A DNA stretch of 12,851 bases from Pinguiococcus pyrenoidosus (Eukaryota; Sar; Pinguiophyceae; Pinguiochrysidales; Pinguiochrysidaceae): contig JAAMXY010000341.1 of NCBI GenBank assembly GCA_019677205.1, forward strand, positions 1 to 12,851. Direction: 5' to 3'. The stretch's first letter is position 1. Each line of letters opens with the position of its first letter. Of the stretch, positions 1 to 5,884 are shown piece by piece. A program made the position numbers and the translations under genes. The notes under the pieces were generated by a model. It was not told where the DNA came from. It saw only the letters and a program-made list of their open reading frames with translations, and did not search any database.

Positions 1-36
1 GCTCATGGTGCTTCTTTGTGGCGCGCGCGTCGCAAC

Positions 37-104
37 AAAAATGGCACACAGCAAAAATGGCACACAGCGCCGGTAACGCGCGGGAGCGCCGGTAACGCGC
101 GGGA
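37..104. repeat. Two abutting two-copy tandem duplications
   Basis: A 16-bp unit, AAAAATGGCACACAGC, occurs twice in tandem (37-52 and 53-68). It is followed, sharing two bases, by a different 19-bp unit, GCGCCGGTAACGCGCGGGA, also twice in tandem (67-85 and 86-104). Both pairs are exact. The pattern looks like replication slippage or imprecise repair at one spot. No coding role is apparent. Confidence 0.85.
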
Positions 105-217
105 TCGGGTTCCGAAGAAGTCGAAATTTCTACCGCCGAAGGTCCGAAGGTATCGTCGTGGCCAGGATCGAAAATAAACTTGGCCTTTCTGGCAGTTGGT
201 GCTGGAGACCGACTAGG

Positions 218-306
218 GTGGATGCGAAATCCAATTGGAAACTGGAAACTGGCAAACTTTGGAAAGTTCCAGAGTTTGCCAGTTTCCGTTTTTTGTGGAT
301 GCGAAA
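218..306. repeat. 44-nt palindrome between 12-bp direct repeats
   Basis: The arms 244-258 (GGAAACTGGCAAACT) and 273-287 are exact reverse complements. Inner bases 259-264 pair with 267-272 (one T.G wobble), leaving only a two-base centre. The direct repeat GTGGATGCGAAA lies on each side, at 218-229 and 295-306. A palindrome bounded by direct repeats could be a miniature foldback element with a target duplication, or simply a slippage product. I cannot tell which, because the direct repeats do not abut the palindrome. Confidence 0.75.
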
Positions 307-607
307 CACGAGGCTGTGATTGGTGGAGGAATGAAGCCGTTTATTGGCTGGGAAATTGGATTAGCCAATGAAATACCTCGACTCATAGGTTGGTGCTATA
401 TTCTCTTAAGTACAGGTGAAAACCTCAATAGAGGTTCCCGCGCTTTTTTCTGAATGCTCTTTCCCGCTGTGTTTTGCTACGGACTGTAGTACACTAGTAC
501 TTAGCAATAGATAGGTACCTAGGAGTAGTACCCAGGCTAGTGGTCAGGAGAGACATCAAGCAAAGTGATTTTCAGCGACTGCCTGAATCTCACCCCTAGT
601 GTTCGTC

Positions 608-621
608 ACAAATCGATTTGT
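608..621. repeat. Perfect 14-bp palindrome ACAAATCGATTTGT
   Basis: The 14 bases are self-complementary around an ATCGAT core. It sits about 85 bp upstream of the RNase H fragment. It might be a dimeric-protein site or chance; nothing nearby decides. Confidence 0.45.
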
Positions 622-704
622 CTACACTAGACAGCCGTGAGAGTACTCAACGGAAGCCGGAGGAGGAATTCCGACCGGAAACGGTCAGGTAGACCGTTCT
701 GCCC

Positions 705-1226
705 ATGTCTGACTCTTCTCCGATAGGGATCATCGGTTCCCAGCTGCAAGAGCTCCGCGAAAAGGTGCTGATGCAAGTAGAAACCGACGGCAGCCATCGC
801 CCGCTGGAGTTCTACTCAGAGAAACTGACCAAAGCAGCTCGCAAATGGCCCAGCTACGAGTTAGAGCTGTTCAGCATCCTCCGTGCCGTCAAGCATTGGA
901 GACATTACCTGGAAGGAAGGACAACGATCGTGTACAACGACCACAAACCATTGGAAAACATCCTCCTCAAGTCTGTCGGTCCAACGCACAGCAGAAAAGT
1001 CATCAACTGGGTCATCCAACTCCTTGAGTTCGACCTGGACCTCCGACATCACGCCGGGACATCAAGGCTAGGCCTCGTCCCGGACGGCCTCAGTCGTCAG
1101 CATCCCAAGCCGGAGGACTCTGCTGAAATGCAAAACCTCGTGAACAATCAGCTTCAAGCCTGGTTTCGCCAGAGCGGCTTGAGCGGCTTGAGCGGCTTGA
1201 GCGGCTTGAGCTACCTTGTCGTATGA
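705..1226 (+). pseudogene. Ty3/gypsy retrotransposon RNase H fragment, 5'-truncated
   Basis: The 173-residue frame contains the RNase H domain that follows reverse transcriptase in Ty3/gypsy polyproteins. Residues 32-41 (RPLEFYSEKL) match the usual R-P-[VL]-x-[FY]-x-S-[KE]-K-L start. Three acidic residues of the active site are visible: Glu54 in YELELF, Asp79 in YNDHKPL and Asp127 in LVPDGLSR. The first catalytic Asp, normally in a T-D-A-S motif just before V-L-x-Q, is absent: residues 1-20 are unrelated to the family, so the break lies near base 762. No reverse transcriptase core or integrase is recognisable in the window, so the piece cannot act in retrotransposition. The last residues come from a 9-bp minisatellite (SGL repeats). 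The ATG at 705 is probably accidental. The domain identity is secure. Calling it dead follows from the missing Asp and missing partners. Confidence 0.85.
1173..1208. repeat. 9-bp minisatellite, 4 exact copies
   Basis: AGCGGCTTG is repeated four times without change. It forms the end of the RNase H reading frame, where it encodes repeated Ser-Gly-Leu. On the other strand it encodes repeated Gln-Ala-Ala. Confidence 0.9.
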
Positions 1227-2037
1227 GAGATCCTCGTCAAGTACAATCGCCCTTGTGGATCTCTTCTGGGATCTACGAGAACTGGCGATCGCTGGAGGAG
1301 ACTTCCGCTTCTTCGAGGCCGCCGCGGATGAAGCTGCTGAAAATGCTTCGGCGGCCGCCGAGGCACTTTCAGCAGCTTCATCCTGCAGCCTCACAGACCG
1401 CCGGGGGGTGTTTGGCGGCATCGCCTTCGACACCTTCGTCGAGTGGGCCTGTTGGCCCGCTCGAATCCGCCGACGGTCTGCGAGGCTTCTGTTGTCTCGG
1501 AGGCATGGATCCTTGCGACCTGGCCTGTGTGAATCACAATGGAGTTAGCCAGACCAGCATCTTGGTTGTCTTATTCTGTGATGACTCTTACATGGTTTGT
1601 GCAGATGTTGAGAAAGAAGCGCGAGACGACCGCTGCAGTCCTCTCCACCTCCCGTTCAAAAAAAATTGAGCGCTCACAACGGACGTCTACTGTTCTGCTC
1701 AGTAACCGTACTGTCTTTCTTGGTTGGCCACAACCATACCACTGATTGCTGAAAATCTGAGGAAGAGCATGAAGAAGAGGGGAAATCCAAATCCAAATCC
1801 AAATCGAGGAAACGACCCGCAGATCCGATGCGTTTCTGCCCCGGACGAGACTCGACTCCATCGCTTCTTCCAAGGCTTCAGCAGCTCGAGCGGCGCCTGT
1901 TGGGGGGTGCAGTGGTGATCTTCCGGAGCAGGGCATTCACCTAGTGGAAGACGCTCAGCACAAGTGCAGGTTGACGCCACTTTGGTAGCGTTTGCCAGTC
2001 TCAGCCGTCTGGCAATGCGCTTTGGCTTTCTTCACGC
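1227..2037. other. Intergenic stretch upstream of receptor 1
   Basis: No credible gene was found. Open frames here are short, start at non-ATG codons or overlap one another. The stretch holds the palindrome at 1326-1383 and a short run of AAATCC units at 1783-1805. It must contain the promoter and 5' UTR of the receptor gene at 2038, but I can identify no TATA box or other core element with confidence. Confidence 0.5.
1326..1383. repeat. 58-nt near-perfect palindrome without spacer
   Basis: The sequence is symmetric about the junction 1354/1355. All 29 pairs are complementary except one A/C mismatch (1343/1366) and one T.G pair (1347/1362). The centre is GC-rich (CGGCGGCCGCCG) and the outer arms read GGATGAAGCTGCTGAAA. 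There is no loop, so it could extrude as a cruciform or, if transcribed, form a long hairpin. Confidence 0.9.
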
Positions 2038-4662
2038 ATGCTGATGTCCCCGAGCAACGAGAGTCGACGACGGCTTCCTGCCCTTGTCATCTTCCTCGTT
2101 GTAGCTACTGGAGGGCAGTGCCAGCCAGCGGAGCTGAAGCTGGGCGTGATCCTGCCATGGGAAGGGCTCTGGAATCTTGGCCCCTACATCTCGCCTGCCA
2201 TCCTGCGGGCCGTTGAGCATGTGAACTCACGCGACGATGTGCTCAACAACACGCAGCTCAAGTGGGTCTGGGACGATGGGCAGTGCGACGGCAGGATCGC
2301 GACCGGCGCCTTCATGCGGTTGAAGCAGAAGTACGACGTTGATGTGATCATCGGTCCCTCCTGCGACGAGGAAGCGCGGCGCGCGATTCCCGTTGCGTCC
2401 TACTTCAACATGCCGCTTCTCACATACGCCGTGGAAGCCGTTACCTTGGCTCTTAACCCGTCCAACCCGAACTTTGCCAGAGTGGTACCGACGTATGCCG
2501 ATCTGCTACCATCCTACTTCCCGCTGGCGGCGGCGAAGGGTTGGGACACCGTCGGAGTCTTGACTACTGTCGACGCGACCTTTGGGACCCTCGCGGACTA
2601 CTTCGTTGCCGGGCTTTTGCCGATGCAGACTAGCATCCGGCTCAACTTTCTACAAGCTATGGACCCGACAACGGTCAGCACTGCCGGTGTTGGAGCCCTC
2701 CAAGTCCTGAGCGAACTGAAGGCCTCGGAGACACGAGTGGTCTTGATGGTCGCGTCGTGTCTTGACATGCGGAACATGCTCCTGGCCGCGAAGCGTCTGG
2801 GACTCGGCGAAGGGTATCAGTTCGTCCTTCTCCGCGTCGAGCCGAACTGTCACGTCGTCCAGGGAAGCGGGTGGCCGCCCGGATGGGGTCCAGAAGCGAA
2901 CGACGAAGCTGCCGAGGCCTTCAACAATACCATCAGCATCGTGGCTCTGCCATTCGTATCTCCAGAGTCGACGGCCTTCGCGACGCAGGTGATGACAGAC
3001 TTCTCGACAGAGCGCTTCGGCCCGTATCGTTTCCCTCCTGCCGGTGACATTGCACCGATCGAGCCCGTCGTGCAGAACCCTCTGAACCTTTCGTATGCGG
3101 TGAACATCACCAGCGAATACGATGCAAGCGCTCTAGCCTACGCAGCGCGGCTGTACGATGCGATTCTGCTTTATGCGCTCGCGGCGGACGCGGCCATCGC
3201 CGCCGGGACAGATCCTACCCGAAATGAGAATGTCATGGCTCAGATCGCGAGCGTCTTCTTCGACGGGATGACGGGGCCGCTGGTCCTCAGCCCTCTTTTC
3301 ATGCGTGTGACCAGTGCGCTGTACCAGCGCGTCGCGACGAACCCGGGCGGCAATCTCGACCTGATCAACATCGCCACGTACGAGGCCTTGTCTGCGTCCT
3401 ACAGCGAGTTGCAGGATTTCACCTATCTCGGAGGTGCGACGACGGCGCCCCTCTCATCCGTTCCAAGGTCCTGCGTGCTCGACGACTACCTGTATGAGGT
3501 GAATGAGTGCAATTCGGACGGGGAGGTGGTGCTTACTTTCACACTTCGAGAAGGAATCGCCTGCAACGGTGACGACCCTCCTGATTCCACGGCAGACTGT
3601 GCCTATGTGCCGGAGGACAGTCACATGGGGCAGGCTACAACATCCTTTGCGTGCATCGGGACCATCGTATGCGTCGCCTTTGCCATCTGGCTTGTGGTCT
3701 ATCGCAACCACGAAATATGTCGTGAGTGTCAGCCTCGCCTTGCGGGGCTCTGCGTGCTGGGTTGCCTGCTGCTCAACGTCAGCACCTTCTTCACCGTTGG
3801 CGGGGAGGGAGACCCAGCCTGCCGTGTTGCGCCGAGAATCTTCCACATCTCCTTTACGATGGCCATCTCGGCGATCGTCGCGAGACTGTATCACTGCTGG
3901 CAAGCTTTCGACAAGGGCGAGGACGCGGGCAAGCGCATCCTCCCGTCGTTGCGAACATGCTTCATCGGCGAAGGCTTCCTCCTTGCACTGGACCTTTTCT
4001 TCCTCGTGCTGGCTGCGGCCGTGTCTCCCCACCACCTGACGGATGAAAGCGAAACGACCGATGGCGCACCGGTTGAAATCGAGCAAGCTCGGTGCCAGAA
4101 CGGAGGGGTCTTCTTCTTCCTGCTTTGGGGCGCAAAGATTGCCATGCTGATCGGGAGCTGCTGGCTGGCCTATGAAGTGCGTGTCCACGCGAAGAACTAT
4201 CGAGAGGCAAAGGACATTCTTACGGGGATGTATCAGGTGATGCTGCTTACGTTTGTTGGCGTCACGGTAACGGCGATGGCCGACGCGGAGGGGCTTGCAG
4301 CTCTCGTGCGGGGCCTGTCCATTATGGTTGGCACATCCGGCGGTTTGATTGTCATCTACATGCCCAAAGTCAAAGCCATCAGGGACGGAAAAGACCTGCA
4401 GCGTGCCGTGTTCGAGGACACGTCGTCTGTTTTCGGCGGAGGCAGCTTGAGCAGGCTGCATTCCCGAAGCGGCCTTGTCCATGGAACGCACTCCGGTCCG
4501 TACTCTCGCGGTAGCTCGGGCGGCGGTTCTTCTGTCGTTGATTCGAGCATCGTTCAACCGCGAATGAAGTCGTCTGAAGCCGAGGCCGCTCTTGGGACGG
4601 TAGCAATGTCGAAGGTGAATCCGCTTCCCGGCAAATCTTCTTCAGGACGAACAGGCGCCTAG
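2038..4662 (+). CDS. Class C (GABA-B-like) G-protein-coupled receptor, copy 1
   Basis: An 874-residue plasma-membrane receptor for a small extracellular ligand (unknown; GABA is only one possibility). Residues 1-28 are a signal peptide ending near GGQC/QPAEL. Residues 31-470 form a Venus-flytrap domain of the ANF-receptor type, with N-glycosylation sites (N71, N297, N350, N356) and conserved-looking cysteines C83 and C109. A short linker carries C479, C491, C509 and C521. Seven helices follow at about 533-555, 568-587, 600-622, 640-663, 689-714, 731-748 and 755-775. C594 and C686 are the class C loop disulfide pair. QPRLA after helix 1, WGAK in helix 5 and MPKVK after helix 7 match the GABA-B branch. 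The second intracellular loop (623-639) lacks the basic motif seen in copy 2. The last 95 residues are Ser/Gly-rich and probably disordered. The start is the first ATG after an in-frame stop at 1972-1974; its context is weak, and an ATG at 2044 is an alternative. No introns are needed. Confidence 0.93.
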   Translation: MLMSPSNESRRRLPALVIFLVVATGGQCQPAELKLGVILPWEGLWNLGPYISPAILRAVEHVNSRDDVLNNTQLKWVWDDGQCDGRIATGAFMRLKQKYDVDVIIGPSCDEEARRAIPVASYFNMPLLTYAVEAVTLALNPSNPNFARVVPTYADLLPSYFPLAAAKGWDTVGVLTTVDATFGTLADYFVAGLLPMQTSIRLNFLQAMDPTTVSTAGVGALQVLSELKASETRVVLMVASCLDMRNMLLAAKRLGLGEGYQFVLLRVEPNCHVVQGSGWPPGWGPEANDEAAEAFNNTISIVALPFVSPESTAFATQVMTDFSTERFGPYRFPPAGDIAPIEPVVQNPLNLSYAVNITSEYDASALAYAARLYDAILLYALAADAAIAAGTDPTRNENVMAQIASVFFDGMTGPLVLSPLFMRVTSALYQRVATNPGGNLDLINIATYEALSASYSELQDFTYLGGATTAPLSSVPRSCVLDDYLYEVNECNSDGEVVLTFTLREGIACNGDDPPDSTADCAYVPEDSHMGQATTSFACIGTIVCVAFAIWLVVYRNHEICRECQPRLAGLCVLGCLLLNVSTFFTVGGEGDPACRVAPRIFHISFTMAISAIVARLYHCWQAFDKGEDAGKRILPSLRTCFIGEGFLLALDLFFLVLAAAVSPHHLTDESETTDGAPVEIEQARCQNGGVFFFLLWGAKIAMLIGSCWLAYEVRVHAKNYREAKDILTGMYQVMLLTFVGVTVTAMADAEGLAALVRGLSIMVGTSGGLIVIYMPKVKAIRDGKDLQRAVFEDTSSVFGGGSLSRLHSRSGLVHGTHSGPYSRGSSGGGSSVVDSSIVQPRMKSSEAEAALGTVAMSKVNPLPGKSSSGRTGA

Positions 4663-4783
4663 AGGCCCACCGATCGAGGGAAAGATGTGCTATGCTGTAC
4701 TGGAAGAAGCGAATTCCTGGCAATGCCGATCGGGTCTTGGTGACTAGTCCGTAAGCCTCAGAGATGCTTGAGTTCGACCTCTT

Positions 4784-4803
4784 CAAGCTTTCGACAAAGC
4801 TTG
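4784..4803. repeat. Hairpin with 8-bp perfect arms, 4-base loop
   Basis: CAAGCTTT and AAAGCTTG flank the loop CGAC, about 120 bp past the stop codon of receptor 1. If transcribed in the 3' UTR it would form a small stem-loop. A regulatory role is only a possibility. Confidence 0.5.
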
Positions 4804-4875
4804 GCTGTCCAACCCTCTGTTCTTCGCATGGACCTCTTGCGAACGCTACGCCGAGTTTCTTATTCGAGGCCTCCT

Positions 4876-4931
4876 CTGCTGAGCTGCTGAGCTACTGAGC
4901 TGCTGAGCTGCTGAGTTGCTGAGCTGCTGAC
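4876..4931. repeat. 8-bp minisatellite (CTGCTGAG), 7 copies
   Basis: There are seven consecutive 8-bp units with single-base changes in units 3, 6 and 7. The array begins 213 bp downstream of the stop codon of receptor 1. A 16-bp array occupies a comparable place behind receptor 2. Confidence 0.9.
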
Positions 4932-5714
4932 TTGCCGATCTTGGTGACCTGCTGATACTGACAAACATCTGCGTTCTTGCAAATGCCTTGAGCTTCTCCT
5001 CGAGTGACCAAGCATGAATGGCGTGGCTCACAAACAGCTGCCTGCTCTTGTTTTCGCCTTTTCGCCTCGTGCTTCCACGAGAACTACAGTATGAACGATG
5101 CACAAAGCACATGGTTCCAATGGTCTTCGGCGTCGACGATCTTTGTGTTCGCGGATTGGATGCCGTTGTAGCGTGCCGGGAAATACCCAGTGATGATTGG
5201 ATGAGAGAAACTCCATGACGACGTGATAAGTGCCACCTGTAGTATACGGTATGAGTTATTGTAGCTTTATGATCCGTGTTTTATGGTGATCCCGATAGGT
5301 TTGCGTGCGTCAGTGCGTTGAAGCTCGAACAATGAGATCTCGCCTAGACGCGAGCGCCACGCCTACGAGACCAACCAGATCCTTCTCTTACGTAGTTTCC
5401 GTTCTTCCTCATCGCCTTATTTTGGCATCTTATACCATGGCAAATTCTACATTTCAATATACATCAATGGGGTCACGCCATTGGTGAAATATAGTGATTG
5501 GCCTTCCCGAACCGTTATTCGCTTGTATGAAGAAGTATGTAGTACCGTATGAAGTACTGAAGAGAAAGGCTCCTTGGCGTTGGCAGCCCTGGTTGGTCAG
5601 AGCTGAGAAAGGGAAACCGCTAGCGTTACTTCGAAGCTTTGCTCATGTCGATTGGCCAGAGAGCTCCTTCAGTGCGCTGTTGATTGGTTGGCTTGATCCC
5701 GGATGCATCGATGC

Positions 5715-5777
5715 GTTTTTCCCTCCTTCTCCTTCTTCTCCCGTTTCTTCGCCCTTTCCCGTCTCTGCTCTTCCAGA
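5715..5777 (+). promoter_or_regulatory. Pyrimidine tract upstream of receptor 2
   Basis: About 60 bases consist almost wholly of C and T, ending roughly 110 bp before the receptor 2 start codon. It could be a promoter or 5' UTR element, or the 3' end of a 5' UTR intron. Receptor 1 has no comparable tract. The function is inferred from position and composition only. Confidence 0.3.
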
Positions 5778-5884
5778 TCCCTCATTCCATGGGCGTAACC
5801 CGTCTCCAACTCTCGCCTCTCGAGACACAGGTCTTGCTGTGGTTTCCGCCACCCAAGAGGGTGAGCCAGGCGAGCTGCTGAAAG

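Larger units (their letters stand above)
1..704. other. Non-coding stretch with short repeats
   Basis: I see no convincing gene here. The stretch holds two adjacent short tandem duplications near its left end, a 44-nt palindrome between 12-bp direct repeats, and a perfect 14-bp palindrome at 608-621. Short open frames at 180-371 and 235-453 begin at TTG or inside the palindrome and encode nothing recognisable. The stretch from about 540 to 704, just before the RNase H fragment, could be retroelement-derived, but no LTR pair or primer-binding site was found. Confidence 0.6.
1068..1433 (-). other. Doubtful basic, Ala-rich open frame
   Basis: This 121-codon frame on the minus strand begins at GTG; its first ATG is a few codons later, at about 1421. 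The N-terminal part contains TPRRSVRL, an Ala/Ser-rich stretch, and two Lys/Arg clusters (SKKRKS and SRRSQKRS) of the sort seen in nuclear proteins. However, the Ala-rich part is written by the 58-nt palindrome, the QAA repeats by the minisatellite, and the C-terminal third lies antisense to the RNase H fragment. I lean against it being a gene and record it because the basic clusters are not explained by the repeats. Confidence 0.15.
4663..5884. other. Intergenic stretch between the two receptor genes
   Basis: No convincing gene lies here. The frames at 4846-5112 (minus) and 5018-5218 (plus) are short; the first owes its Gln/Ser/Ala run to the minisatellite. The frame at 5494-6216 begins at GTG and runs into receptor 2 out of frame. 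Contents recognised are a hairpin at 4784-4803, an 8-bp minisatellite and a pyrimidine tract. The 3' UTR of receptor 1 and the promoter of receptor 2 must lie here, but no AATAAA or TATA motif stands out. Confidence 0.55.

Noticed and set aside
421-450. Stem AACCTC/GAGGTT followed by a T-run, like a bacterial intrinsic terminator
   Set aside because: The window is eukaryotic and no gene ends just upstream. The stem is only six base pairs.
1440-1480. Possible tRNA T-arm (CTCGAATCC)
   Set aside because: The T-loop consensus is not met, and no matching acceptor, anticodon or D-arm could be folded around it.
1783-1805. AAATCC hexamer run considered as an interstitial telomere tract
   Set aside because: It has only three full units and does not match common telomere motifs such as TTTAGGG or TTAGGG.
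3454-4557. 367-codon open frame antisense to receptor 1
   Set aside because: It lies wholly opposite a well-supported receptor exon, has no recognisable domain, and is the usual consequence of GC-rich third codon positions.
4846-5112. 88-codon minus-strand frame with Gln/Ser/Ala repeats
   Set aside because: The repetitive part is only the 8-bp minisatellite read on the other strand, and the rest has no recognisable feature.
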